Source: Roseiflexus sp.
GTDB taxonomy: Bacteria > Chloroflexota > Chloroflexia > Chloroflexales > Roseiflexaceae
DNA: 64,000 nt
Assembly: GCA_025062325.1 (NCBI GenBank)
Contig: JANXAL010000022.1
Coordinates: 22,900-86,899 of the forward strand
Reading direction: 5' to 3'
Shown piece after piece: positions 51,353-60,078 of this stretch (its first letter is position 1; each line of letters starts with the position of its first letter). Made by a program: the position numbers and the translations under genes. The notes below the pieces were generated by a model, which saw nothing but the letters and a program-made list of their open reading frames with translations, had not been told where the DNA came from and did no database searches.

Positions 51353-52480
51353 TCAGCCTCCCTGAGCGACCCCTTCGTGCGGCGCACGACCGCGTTCCAC
51401 CTGTTCGGCGTGAATTTCGTCCGCGTGGGTGCGGAGTGCGTTGAGCAGCGTTTCAACCAGACGAACATCGCGACGCTCCAGGTCGGCAAGGTAGCTGAGG
51501 CTCTCGCGTTGTACGATTTCCAGATGACTGGCAGTGCGATTCTGGCGCTGTTCCAGTTCGCGCAACCAGGCGTCGATACGGTCGAGCCAGGCATTCAACT
51601 GCCGTATATGTTGCTCCTCATTTTCTTCGATCAAGGCGATCTTCTCGTCCTGCTGCTGTCGGATCTCCTCCACCCGCTCCTGATTCATGAGGAACCGCTC
51701 AGTCGAGATGCGTTCGACGCGCTTGATCTCGCCGACGATCTCATTGATCCGTTCATTCAGCGCGGTTATTTGCGGCGGCAGTTGTTCAGCGAACAGATCA
51801 ATGTGTTGACGAATTTCATCAAGACGATTGAGCCGACTGGCATGCGCTTCAAGGGTTGGGTGGATATTAGCAACCAGTTGCTGCGCTTCGACCGCCTGGC
51901 GACGCAGGCTCTGCTTTTCGATCTGGAGATCCTCGTTCAACCGGCGTATATCAGCGCGCAGCGCTTCATCTGCAGCTACGAAATCATTCAGGCGGGCGCT
52001 CAACGCACGATGGCGATCCTCAGCTTCCTTGATCTGCGCGTTCCAGTTGGCAACTCGCTGTTCCAGGTCATCGAGGCGCGCAAAGATCGGAGCAATCGCT
52101 TCACGATCCTGGCGGCGCGCTTCGCCGAGTTGCTGGATCTGCGATTGCATTTCACGCATAGGGCGCAGCGCCTCATCGATTTTGACCATCGCGCCGGCCA
52201 CTTCTTTGCGCAGCGCCGTAATATCACGCCGGTAGCTGTCGAGCGTTTGCGTCATTTCCTGGCGCTGGCGGTCGAGCAACCCTTCGATCTGCGCGACGCT
52301 CGCTTCAATGCGCCGGACCTGCTCCATCGCCCAGGCATACTTATTGGATTGCTCTTTCAGCAGACGCCGCAGTTCATCGATCTGCCCCTGCAGATACACG
52401 AACTGCGACTGTTCGGCAGCGCGGAGGCGCTCTTCATCGTACTTGCTGGCAGGGCTGCCCGGCTTACCAGGATTAGTCAT
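51353..52480 (-). CDS. Coiled-coil protein of unknown function in the his cluster
   Basis: 375 residues, almost entirely heptad-like and charged from about 15 to 350 (for example RRLLKEQSNKYAWAMEQVRR and LRELEQRQNRTASHLEIVQR), with no TM helix or signal peptide. The N-terminus MTNPGKPGSPASKYDEERL and C-terminus RGRAPHEGVAQGG look disordered. GAGGAG precedes ATG 52480. It starts 9 nt after the hisA stop and ends about 110 bp before hisF, so it is part of the his transcript. A scaffold or cytoskeleton-like role is possible; nothing ties it to histidine chemistry. Confidence 0.8.
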   Translation of the reverse strand: MTNPGKPGSPASKYDEERLRAAEQSQFVYLQGQIDELRRLLKEQSNKYAWAMEQVRRIEASVAQIEGLLDRQRQEMTQTLDSYRRDITALRKEVAGAMVKIDEALRPMREMQSQIQQLGEARRQDREAIAPIFARLDDLEQRVANWNAQIKEAEDRHRALSARLNDFVAADEALRADIRRLNEDLQIEKQSLRRQAVEAQQLVANIHPTLEAHASRLNRLDEIRQHIDLFAEQLPPQITALNERINEIVGEIKRVERISTERFLMNQERVEEIRQQQDEKIALIEENEEQHIRQLNAWLDRIDAWLRELEQRQNRTASHLEIVQRESLSYLADLERRDVRLVETLLNALRTHADEIHAEQVERGRAPHEGVAQGG

Positions 52481-52489
52481 ACACTCTCC

Positions 52490-53203
52490 TCATTGGAACG
52501 CTGCAAGCGCTTCACGCAACGACAGGTCGCCAGTGTAGAGCGCACGCCCGACAATCGCGCCTTCGACCCCTACCGCTGCCAGGCGACGCAGGTGTGCAAT
52601 CGTGCTGATCCCCCCCGAGGCGATAATAGCGGGACCGCCGGGACGTACGAGCGCGCGGGTTGCCGCAACGTTCGGTTCAGAGAGAGTGCCGTCGCGTAAA
52701 ATATCAGTGTAAATAACGCGCCGAACCCCCAGCGTCGCCACACGTTCAAGCAGGTCAACGGCGCTGATGGCGGCGGTCTCCGTCCACCCGGCGGTCGCCG
52801 CCATGCCGTTGCGCGCATCAATCGCAACGGCAATGGCATCACCGAATTGCTGGACAAGGCGGGCAAGTAGATCAGGGTCCTGGATGGCCGCCGTGCCCAG
52901 AACGACCCGCTGCACTCCCAGCGCCAGTGCGCGTTCGACCGCTTCATAGCTGCGCAGCCCGCCCCCTAGCTGCACCGGCGCACCAACCGATTGCACAATC
53001 GTGCGAATGATGTCGGTATGGACCGGACGCCCGCTGCGTGCTCCATCGAGATCGACCAGGTGCAACCGTGGTGCGCCCTGTTCGACCCAACGCTGTGCAA
53101 CCGCAACCGGATCATCGCTATAGACAGTGACCTGCTGAAAATCACCCTGATAGAGGCGTACACAGCGACCGTCCTTAAGGTCGATGGCAGGAACGATCTC
53201 CAT
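52490..53203 (-). CDS. hisA: ProFAR isomerase
   Basis: 237 residues. TIM-barrel Amadori isomerase, fourth step of histidine synthesis. Catalytic D8 ([14 protein letters not shown]) and D129 (VAIDARNG) are present; YTDILRDGT supplies the second acid region. Phosphate loops are QLGGGLRS and IASGGIST. The related trpF/PriA dual function is not evident. The ATG overlaps the hisH stop by one base (TAATG). Confidence 0.96.
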   Translation of the reverse strand: MEIVPAIDLKDGRCVRLYQGDFQQVTVYSDDPVAVAQRWVEQGAPRLHLVDLDGARSGRPVHTDIIRTIVQSVGAPVQLGGGLRSYEAVERALALGVQRVVLGTAAIQDPDLLARLVQQFGDAIAVAIDARNGMAATAGWTETAAISAVDLLERVATLGVRRVIYTDILRDGTLSEPNVAATRALVRPGGPAIIASGGISTIAHLRRLAAVGVEGAIVGRALYTGDLSLREALAAFQ

Positions 53204-53826
53204 TATGCCACCCTAGCCCACCGCACAAAGTTCGCCAGAAGTTGCAGCCCGCAGCGACCGCTCTTTTCGGGGTGGAACTGCACGGCTGCCAGATTGCCGC
53301 GAATAAGCGCACTGGGAAATGGCACGCCATAGGTTGTTGTGGCAGCGACATCGCGCTTGTCGATCAGATCGCAGTAGTAGGAATGTACGAAGTAGAAATC
53401 GCTGCCATCATCGATTCCGGCGAAGAGCGGGTGCTGCGCCGCGTGCGACGTATAGCACACCTGGTTCCAACCGATCTGCGGCACTTTGAGATCGGATGGG
53501 AGGCGGCGCACGGCGCCGCCGACAATGCCCAGACAGGGGTGCGGACCGAATTCCTCGCTCTGTTCACAAAGCACCTGCATGCCGACACAGATGCCCAGGA
53601 ACGGCGTCCCACGCGCAATCACCTCGCGAATGGCGGCGACGAGCCCTAGACGCTCCATGCTCTGCATGGTGTCGCGGGTTGCACCGACGCCGGGCAGAAC
53701 GACCGCAGGTGCAGCAACGAGCACATCTGGATCGCTAGTGATCTCAAGCGATGCACCGATCCGCTGAAGCGCACGCACGACACTGCGTAAATTGCCAGCG
53801 CCGTAGTCGATGACTGCAATGCTCAT
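53203..53826 (-). CDS. hisH: Imidazole glycerol phosphate synthase glutaminase subunit
   Basis: 207 residues. Class I glutamine amidotransferase that feeds ammonia to HisF. Nucleophile C80 ([11 protein letters not shown]) and the H185/E187 dyad (VQFHPEKSG) are present. The start [12 protein letters not shown] at 53826 is family-typical; the in-frame extension is rejected. First gene of the hisH-hisA-coiled coil-hisF run. Confidence 0.97.
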   Translation of the reverse strand: MSIAVIDYGAGNLRSVVRALQRIGASLEITSDPDVLVAAPAVVLPGVGATRDTMQSMERLGLVAAIREVIARGTPFLGICVGMQVLCEQSEEFGPHPCLGIVGGAVRRLPSDLKVPQIGWNQVCYTSHAAQHPLFAGIDDGSDFYFVHSYYCDLIDKRDVAATTTYGVPFPSALIRGNLAAVQFHPEKSGRCGLQLLANFVRWARVA

Positions 53827-53854
53827 ACGAATGTCTGCCAAATAATCTCACGCA

Positions 53855-53875
53855 AAGGCGCACAGTTTGCGCCTT
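53855..53875 (-). terminator. Hairpin between the HDAC-like gene and hisH
   Basis: AAGGCGCA (53855-53862) and TGCGCCTT (53868-53875) form 8-bp arms around CAGTT. It follows the HDAC-like stop (53888) on the minus strand and precedes hisH. No U-tract follows, so termination would be weak. It shares words with the inverted repeat at 27477-27529. Confidence 0.4.
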
Positions 53876-53887
53876 ATGGTATTAGCA

Positions 53888-54922
53888 TCAACCCGCAAGC
53901 AAGGGATGGTTCTGGCGCATTCGCGCGATCAATGCCGAAATATCCGGTTCTGCTTCGCTCGAGGGCCCGAGCGGATCAACAACGTTATTGGTGTTTGCCA
54001 GCACTTCAAGACATGCCATGACGCTTGCGGCCAGCGCCTTCAGATTGTAGCCGCCCTCGAGCACTAGCGCGATCCGCCCTTGGCACACCTCTTCCGCTGC
54101 TTCCATCAAGCGCCGCGTCAATGCTGCGTACCCCGCGACCGACAGCGTCAGCGGACCCAGCGGGTCTGCCCAGTGACCGTCGAACCCGGCGGAGACCAGG
54201 ATCAGGTCGGGGCGATAGTGCCGGATCGCCGGAATGACAATTTCGTCGAACAGACGGGCAAACCCGATATCGCCGACGCCGTGGGGCAGCGGCAGGTTCA
54301 GTGTCGTGCCGTGCCCTTTGCCCGAACCGATCTCGCGTTCAGCGCCGGTGCCCGGATAGAGCGGCGAAGCGTGCGTCGAGCAGAAAAAGACGCGGTCATC
54401 CTCATAGAAAATGTCCTGCGTGCCATTCCCATGGTGCACATCAAAATCAACGATGGCCACTCGCCCGATGCCCAGATGGTCGATGGCATGGCGTGCGGCA
54501 ACCGCAATGTTGTTGAACAGGCAGAAACCCATCGACTCAGTGGGTGTGGCATGATGACCGGGAGGGCGCACAAGCGCAAAGCCATTCCGCGCTGATCCGC
54601 CGACGACCGCTTCAACTACTGCTATCGTCGTCCCGGCTGCCATGAGAGCGGCGTCCCAACTGGCTGATGTGGTATAGGTATCATGATCAAGCCACGAACG
54701 CGGACGCGTGGATGACCAGCGCACCAGTTCAATCATCTGCTTGGTATGGACTGCCAGCAACTGTTCTTCGGTCGCCGGGCGCGCCGGGACTTCAAGCAGC
54801 AACGAGCGGAGACTGCTGGCATCCAGGGCGGCTGTAATCGCGTGCAGACGAGCTGCCCGCTCGACATGCCACGGCTCATCATGAGCGGCATGACGCGGAT
54901 TAATGGCAATGGCTGTTCTCAT
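53888..54922 (-). CDS. Histone deacetylase family protein (AcuC/class II-like)
   Basis: 344 residues. Zinc-dependent arginase-fold deacetylase. Active-site histidines H123/H124 (RPPGHHATP) and zinc ligands D161, H163 (DFDVHHGNGTQ) and D248 (SAGFDGHWADPLG) are all present, so it should be active. Substrates in bacteria include acetyl-lysine proteins (AcuC on acetyl-CoA synthetase) and acetylpolyamines. A link to acyl-CoA synthetase regulation in this autotroph is speculation. The ATG is only 8 nt from a TGCTATAAT -10, suggesting a leaderless mRNA. Confidence 0.92.
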   Translation of the reverse strand: MRTAIAINPRHAAHDEPWHVERAARLHAITAALDASSLRSLLLEVPARPATEEQLLAVHTKQMIELVRWSSTRPRSWLDHDTYTTSASWDAALMAAGTTIAVVEAVVGGSARNGFALVRPPGHHATPTESMGFCLFNNIAVAARHAIDHLGIGRVAIVDFDVHHGNGTQDIFYEDDRVFFCSTHASPLYPGTGAEREIGSGKGHGTTLNLPLPHGVGDIGFARLFDEIVIPAIRHYRPDLILVSAGFDGHWADPLGPLTLSVAGYAALTRRLMEAAEEVCQGRIALVLEGGYNLKALAASVMACLEVLANTNNVVDPLGPSSEAEPDISALIARMRQNHPLLAG

Positions 54923-54930
54923 GGCTCTGC

Positions 54931-54939
54931 ATTATAGCA
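54931..54939 (-). promoter_or_regulatory. Extended -10 promoter giving a leaderless transcript
   Basis: TGCTATAAT on the minus strand (54939-54931) ends 8 nt before ATG 54922, so transcription should begin at or within a base or two of the start codon. No clear -35 is seen. Confidence 0.55.
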
Positions 54940-54955
54940 CAGGTTATGCGCCGGG

Positions 54956-55909
54956 CTACTCGGGCAACCGCACTCCGGCGTCGTTCCATACTACCAGTCC
55001 ATCGCGTTCCAACCCCTGGATGAGGGTGATGAGCCATGCTTCGTCGTCGGGTGTATATTCCGGGCGCACTTGCGGTCCTAGGTCGTTGAGCGTGAGGGTC
55101 GCGCCGGGCGGAAGCGCGCGCAGCGCCTCGATGATCCGCCCGCGGAAGTAGCGGTTCGAGCCAATGAAAGGACGTTCGCGACGTTCACTAACACGTTTGC
55201 GCGGCGGCGCCGGCGCCAGATACTCGTCCGACGCGCGCCGTGCGGCGTAGTCACGGCACAGATCGCGCAGCGGGCAGCGCCAGCATGCTGGCGCGTCAGC
55301 AGTGCAGATGAGCGATCCCAGTTCCATCAGCGCCTGGTTCCACGCCCAGCTATGACCGACGGGGAGCGCTGCCTGCGCCAGTTCCAGCAGCGTGCGTTCG
55401 GCGACCATTTCTGCCGGATCGGTGAACACGCGCCGGATCACGCGCCGGATGTTGGTGTCCATAAACGCCACATCCTGTTCGAAGGCGAAACAGGCGATCG
55501 CGCCAGCGGTGTACGGGCCAATGCCTGGAAGGGTGACCAGAGTTGCGACATCGCGCGGAAAGACGCCGCCATAACGTTCAACGATTTCACGCGCAGTGCG
55601 TTGCAGGTTGACAGCCCGACGATTGTAGCCCAGACCAGCCCACATGCGGATGACGTCGGCAGTAGGCGCTTCCGCCAGCGCTCGGAGCGTCGGAAAACGT
55701 TCGAGAAACGCTTCATACTTTGGCAGCACCCGATCAACCTGCGTTTGCTGGAGCATAACTTCCGCCACCAAAATATGGTATGGATCACGGACGCGGCGCC
55801 AGGGGAGATCACGCGCTGCCTCGCTGAACCAGCTCAAAAGCGCTTGATGGATTTGACGAAAGATTAATAAATTGTCGTTTATGTGATCGATACTCCTACA
55901 TATTGTCAT
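54956..55909 (-). CDS. mutY: A/G-specific adenine glycosylase
   Basis: 317 residues. Removes adenine mispaired with 8-oxoguanine. HhH-GPD core: catalytic E50 (AEVMLQQTQVDR), the hairpin LPGIGPYTAGAI and D151 (FMDTNIRR). The [4Fe-4S] loop uses C202, C209, C212 and C218. The C-terminal region of about 95 residues (RPFIGSNRYFRGRIIEALRA) does not look like the usual MutT-like 8-oxoG recognition domain, so lesion recognition may differ. ATG 55909 has no clear Shine-Dalgarno. Confidence 0.92.
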   Translation of the reverse strand: MTICRSIDHINDNLLIFRQIHQALLSWFSEAARDLPWRRVRDPYHILVAEVMLQQTQVDRVLPKYEAFLERFPTLRALAEAPTADVIRMWAGLGYNRRAVNLQRTAREIVERYGGVFPRDVATLVTLPGIGPYTAGAIACFAFEQDVAFMDTNIRRVIRRVFTDPAEMVAERTLLELAQAALPVGHSWAWNQALMELGSLICTADAPACWRCPLRDLCRDYAARRASDEYLAPAPPRKRVSERRERPFIGSNRYFRGRIIEALRALPPGATLTLNDLGPQVRPEYTPDDEAWLITLIQGLERDGLVVWNDAGVRLPE

Positions 55910-55961
55910 AGCGTTATCTACAATGGTAATAGCCGCGATGAAAAAACAGTAACATAATCCC

Positions 55962-57695
55962 ATGTCTCCAGCACCCGCCGATCCGCCTTCCGCTCCCGCC
56001 TCCGACCAACCGACGCCGCGGTGGGTTATTGTAGTCTGGATAATCGTTGTTCTGATCGTTCCAATCGCCCTGACGCTCGTGCGCGCACTTCCCGAGCTTA
56101 ATTGCCGGGTTGCGATATCGCCAATCCTGTACTTCTCGCTAGTAGCAGTTGTTGCACTCTCAGGCATCGCAGCAGCGCTGGCGATCATCATTGCAGCTTC
56201 ACAGGCTCTGGACGGACGCGCCCTGGCAACAGGTCTCGGGATCCTAATCGGTACAGCGATACTTCTCGTCCATGCGCTCTTCGACGCTGCACTGCCGGGC
56301 GCACTACCAGAGCTGCCGGTTGTCGGCGTGGCGATATGTGGCATTTTCCTCGCCCTGAGCGCCTTTGCACCGCCACATCTGCTGCGTGAGCAATGGCGAC
56401 AGCAGGCACGGCGATACCTGGCGCTCGGCGCATCGCTTTTCGCTGCAGGCGCTATCTGGTCGTTTGCTGATCGGGTTGCGCCATTGCATGCTGCAGCGTT
56501 ATTAGTCGGCGCATTCGTCACGATTGTTGCTTGCGGGATCGCGCTCTGGCGATATGTTCAATTATACCGACAATCGTTGCTTCATCGATCGTTTCGATTA
56601 CTGGCCGGCGCTGTGCTGCTGGGAGAAGCAGCAGTGACACAGCTATTTGCTGCTCCGGCGTTTAGCATCTCATTCTGGCTCTACCACGCCGCGACAATCG
56701 CTGGCATGGCCCTGATCGCGTCAGCGTTGCTCTTCGACGTGCGGCGCCCGGGTCAGCGCAACCTTGTGCAACGCGCAGCCTTCGAACAGGTGCGTCCATT
56801 GGTGACCGACGCTATGAGTGTGTTGATCGAAGTACTGGAACGCGGTGAGCCGATCTCGACAGATATGCGCGCTCGCCTCCAGCGCGATGCCGGATTATCC
56901 GATGTTCAGATCGATGCACTGGAACGCCTGGCGCTCGTCGTGGAGCGCGAGCGGCAGCAGCGCGCGATGCTGGCGCAACTCGACGAACAGTTGCGGGAGC
57001 GTGTGCGCAACACAACGTTGCTAGCGCAGATGGTGATCCACGACTTGAAGAACCCGTTGACGGCGCTGATCGGGTTCCTCGAACTGTTGAGCGCCGGTGA
57101 TCTGAACGAGTCCCAGCGATCTTTGATCGAGAGCGCGCTGCGCAACGGACGTGATCTGGCGGGTCTTGTCGATGATTTGCTTGATCTGATCCGGTACAAT
57201 GAAGGACGGCTGCGGTTGCGGTTGAGCGATGTGTCACTTCCTGTCCTCTGTGCTGAGTGCGCCGACGAACTGACTGGCTGGCTGACCTACGAGTCCAAGA
57301 CGCTAATCCTGAACGTACCGCCAACCCTGCCAGTGATACGCGCCGATGCCAGAATTCTGAAACGCATCCTGCTCAACCTGCTCTCGAACGCCATCAAGCA
57401 TACACCCCGCGGAACTACGATTACCCTGAGCGTCTGGCGCGAACCACAGCCGGATGGCGGGGAGCAAACGGTCATTGAGGTGGCCGATACCGGTCCTGGC
57501 ATTCCCCCGGAGCGCATTGAACGGATCTTCGAACCGTTCGGCGCGACGGGCGAAAGCCGTTCCGCTCGCCAGAGCAGCACGGGGCTCGGTCTTGCGTTCT
57601 GCAAAATGGCCGTCACTGCGCACGGCGGGACGATTGAAGTGAGCAGCTTCCCCGGTGACGGCGCCACTTTCCGCGTTCGCCTGCCCGATCGCTGA
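55962..57695 (+). CDS. Membrane sensor histidine kinase
   Basis: 577 residues. About eight TM helices (about 20-260) with no obvious extracytoplasmic domain, then a coiled segment, HisKA with H360 (MVIHDLKNPLTALIGFLELL), N box RILLNLLSNAIKH, DTGPGIPPE and STGLGLAFCK. No receiver domain. No cognate regulator is adjacent. ATG 55962 lies 37 nt after a TACAAT (55919-55924) but lacks a clear ribosome site. Confidence 0.92.
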   Translation: MSPAPADPPSAPASDQPTPRWVIVVWIIVVLIVPIALTLVRALPELNCRVAISPILYFSLVAVVALSGIAAALAIIIAASQALDGRALATGLGILIGTAILLVHALFDAALPGALPELPVVGVAICGIFLALSAFAPPHLLREQWRQQARRYLALGASLFAAGAIWSFADRVAPLHAAALLVGAFVTIVACGIALWRYVQLYRQSLLHRSFRLLAGAVLLGEAAVTQLFAAPAFSISFWLYHAATIAGMALIASALLFDVRRPGQRNLVQRAAFEQVRPLVTDAMSVLIEVLERGEPISTDMRARLQRDAGLSDVQIDALERLALVVERERQQRAMLAQLDEQLRERVRNTTLLAQMVIHDLKNPLTALIGFLELLSAGDLNESQRSLIESALRNGRDLAGLVDDLLDLIRYNEGRLRLRLSDVSLPVLCAECADELTGWLTYESKTLILNVPPTLPVIRADARILKRILLNLLSNAIKHTPRGTTITLSVWREPQPDGGEQTVIEVADTGPGIPPERIERIFEPFGATGESRSARQSSTGLGLAFCKMAVTAHGGTIEVSSFPGDGATFRVRLPDR

Positions 57696-57699
57696 TGGT

Positions 57700-57728
57700 T
57701 TGTGACCCTCCCCTAGATCGGGTACAAT
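57700..57728 (+). promoter_or_regulatory. Promoter for the HisRS/HisZ-like gene
   Basis: TTGTGA (57700-57705), an exactly 17-bp spacer and TACAAT (57723-57728). It begins 5 nt after the kinase stop and supports a start downstream of 57735, hence GTG 57794. Confidence 0.65.
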
Positions 57729-57793
57729 GCGATCTGTGCCAGGCACATCGCACGAACTGGGTGCAAGACCGTTCTGGATGGAGTCGCCACGCT

Positions 57794-59248
57794 GTGGGAT
57801 CATCTATCGATGCTGTGCGCGGCATGCGCGATGTATTGCCGTCTGAAGTAAGAGTGCAAGCGGCAACAGCGGCGGCTATTGAGCGCGTGCTGGCTGCCTA
57901 CGGGTATGAACCTGTCGATCTGCCGATCATCGAACACCGCGATCTCTACCTGCGGAAACTGGGCGAAGAACTGGTCGGCAAGGTGTATGAGTTTCATTTC
58001 AACGGGCGCGATCTAGCGCTGCGTCCCGAGTGGACTGCATCGGTGCTGCGCGCCTATGTGGGACGTATGCAGGACCATCCGTTGCCGTTGCGCCTGCGCT
58101 ACGCCGGTCCGGTTTTTCGGAACGAACGCCCTCAGCGCGCAACGTATCGTCAGTTCACGCAGATCGGCGTCGAATTGATCGGCGGCACGGCGCCGCGCGC
58201 TGATGCCGAGTGCCTAGCGCTGGCGTGCGAAGGGTTGGTTGCTGCTGGCGTGACGCGCTTCACAGTGCGGATTGGCCATATTGGTCTCATCCGCTCGCTG
58301 CTTGCCGCTCTTGGATTGAGCGAACGCACCCAGGGACGGTTGGTGTGGCGGCTTGAGCGCCTTCGTGAGCAGGGAGCGGCGGCTGTGCGAGCGGAACTTG
58401 ACGCGCCAGCTACGGCGCTTCCCCTTGATCCGACATTGCTCGACGGGATTGACGATCAGCGCGCCGAAGCCTTGCTCCTGCATGCGCTGCGTGAGATTGG
58501 GGTCAATTTGCGTTTCGGCACGCGCCCGCCGGAGGCGATCGTCGGTCGCCTGGTGCGCAAACTGCGCCGCAGTGAGTCCAGCGAGCAGATTGATCAAGCG
58601 TTGCAGATTCTTGATCGTCTCTGCCGCATCGAAGGAAGACCAGACGAGGCGCTTGCAACGGCCGAGGAGATGCTGCGCCGCTTTGCAGTCACTGGTCTCG
58701 AGGAGCTGCGTGCGATTCTGCACCTGGCAGCGGCGCACGGGGTAGCGCTGGATCAGGTTCGGCTCGACTTCGGATTAGGGCGTGGGTTGCACTACTACAC
58801 TGGCATGATTTTTGAGATCTATGCCGAGGATGGCTTGCAGTTGTGCGGCGGCGGACGCTACGACGACCTGGTGAGCGCGCTGGGGGGACGTCAACCGACT
58901 CCTGCTGTCGGCTTTGCGTATGGTCTGGAACGGGTAGTCGCCGCTGCATCGCCAGCTGCTGTTCCTTCCGCTCCTCCAGTTGTTATGGTGGTTGCAACGG
59001 ACGATGCCAGCTATCCTTACGCTCTGGAGACGGCTCGTGTGCTGCGGGGGCGCGGCTACACGGCAATAACCGATGTGCGGATGCGCGGCGTCAGTAGCAA
59101 CCTGCGCGATGCCGCGCGCCGGGGTGTGCGGTTCGTCGTTGTGGTCGGTGCAGATGAGCGCGCGCAACGCTGCGTTACCTGGCGCGATCTGGTGCGCCAC
59201 GAAGAGCATCGCATTCCACTCAACGATATCCCGCTGGCAGAGATATGA
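57794..59248 (+). CDS. Histidyl-tRNA synthetase-like protein (HisS or HisZ)
   Basis: 484 residues from GTG 57794 (GGAG 10 nt upstream). Class II synthetase core: DAVRGMRDVLPSE near the N-terminus, motif 2 RYAGPVFRNERPQRATYRQF, the histidine loop GLGRGLHYYTGMIFEIYA and motif 3 CGGGRYDDLVSALGG. A C-terminal anticodon-binding-like domain (VVMVVATDDASYPYALETAR) favours a true synthetase, whereas the position upstream of hisG-hisD suggests a HisZ regulatory role. The usual RGLDYY reads RGLHYY. hisG here is long with its own C-terminal domain, which normally makes HisZ unnecessary. The choice is left open. Confidence 0.75.
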   Translation: MGSSIDAVRGMRDVLPSEVRVQAATAAAIERVLAAYGYEPVDLPIIEHRDLYLRKLGEELVGKVYEFHFNGRDLALRPEWTASVLRAYVGRMQDHPLPLRLRYAGPVFRNERPQRATYRQFTQIGVELIGGTAPRADAECLALACEGLVAAGVTRFTVRIGHIGLIRSLLAALGLSERTQGRLVWRLERLREQGAAAVRAELDAPATALPLDPTLLDGIDDQRAEALLLHALREIGVNLRFGTRPPEAIVGRLVRKLRRSESSEQIDQALQILDRLCRIEGRPDEALATAEEMLRRFAVTGLEELRAILHLAAAHGVALDQVRLDFGLGRGLHYYTGMIFEIYAEDGLQLCGGGRYDDLVSALGGRQPTPAVGFAYGLERVVAAASPAAVPSAPPVVMVVATDDASYPYALETARVLRGRGYTAITDVRMRGVSSNLRDAARRGVRFVVVVGADERAQRCVTWRDLVRHEEHRIPLNDIPLAEI

Positions 59249-59609
59249 AAGGAAGCATCGAGTTGCACGCCGCCCTCGCTAGTCGAGCGGAATGTTCCAA
59301 TGCATCTGTTCCCTACGCGCTCCTCGCTTGCCCTAGTGAGTCTGCTTTAAACCCTAGTGACGCATTGCCTGTTTCCATACGCGCGCAATAGATACGATGC
59401 GTCAATGGTTCGCCCCGATCCTGTCCTGTGGCGCCCGCAGCAGCACGAACGCCCGGTCCTGTCTCAGCAGCACAGATCATGCACATCGAACACCGAACGC
59501 TATTGCGACGTCTGCACCTGACCAGTGCGAGCGTCGTTGCCCGTGACATTGAGATGCCGCTAGCACAGGCGCTGGCGCGGGTTCGTCGCTGACCGATATC
59601 GCAATTCTG
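59249..59609. other. Intergenic DNA without a supported gene
   Basis: About 360 bp after the HisRS-like gene. A 37-codon frame from ATG 59478 lacks a ribosome site and is not annotated. Nothing else is recognised. Confidence 0.5.
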
Positions 59610-59618
59610 TGCTATACT
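59610..59618 (+). promoter_or_regulatory. Extended -10 promoter of the Uma2 remnant
   Basis: TGCTATACT, with a weak CTGACC 18 bp upstream of TATACT. An AGGGAGG ribosome site and ATG 59663 follow, so expression signals survive although the gene is broken. Confidence 0.5.
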
Positions 59619-59662
59619 TCAACTGCTGAAATCATTTCTCGGTGAGGGAAAGGGAGGCGACG

Positions 59663-60057
59663 ATGAGTGTGGCGACCTCTGAGCCGAAGCCGACAATCAT
59701 CTACCCTGAAAGCGACGGACAGCCAATGAGCGTTATAGCGTCAGCGAGTATTATCTGATTGATCCACAGCGCGGCGATGTCGCTAGATGGTTGCATCAGG
59801 GGGACCGGCTCCGCATTATCGACGACATGATGAATGGATGGGTCAGTCCCTTATTGAACATCCGGTTCGCTGTGACAAGAGACGGTGTGACCCTCTTCTA
59901 CCCAGACGGTTGTCCATTTCTGACGTTCGAGGAACTAGCGCGGGCGCGCCGAGAGGCAGAGGAGCGCGCGCAGCGCGAAGCCGCGGCGCGCCAAGAAGCG
60001 GAAGAACGTCTCCGGGCGCTGGAAGCCGAGCTGCGCCGCTTGCGCGGTCAATCCTGA
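59663..60057 (+). pseudogene. Deleted Uma2 (DUF820) family gene remnant
   Basis: The ATG start with a strong ribosome site encodes MSVATSEPKPTIIYPESDGQ, a Uma2-type N-terminus, then stops at 59758. From about 59729 another frame continues with the family C-terminal part (ERYSVSEYYLIDPQRGDVAR) to an intact stop at 60057, ending in an Ala/Glu/Arg-rich coiled tail. The central PD-(D/E)xK nuclease-like core is missing. A deletion with frame change near 59728-59731 explains this. A residual 88-residue frame from 59791 is probably not functional. Confidence 0.7.
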
Positions 60058-60078
60058 GCGATAGGGAAGGAGAGAGCG

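Noticed and set aside
59478..59591. A 37-codon open frame (MHIEHRTLLRRLHL...)
   Set aside because: No ribosome site and too short to judge; composition resembles neighbouring coding DNA, so a gene remnant cannot be excluded.
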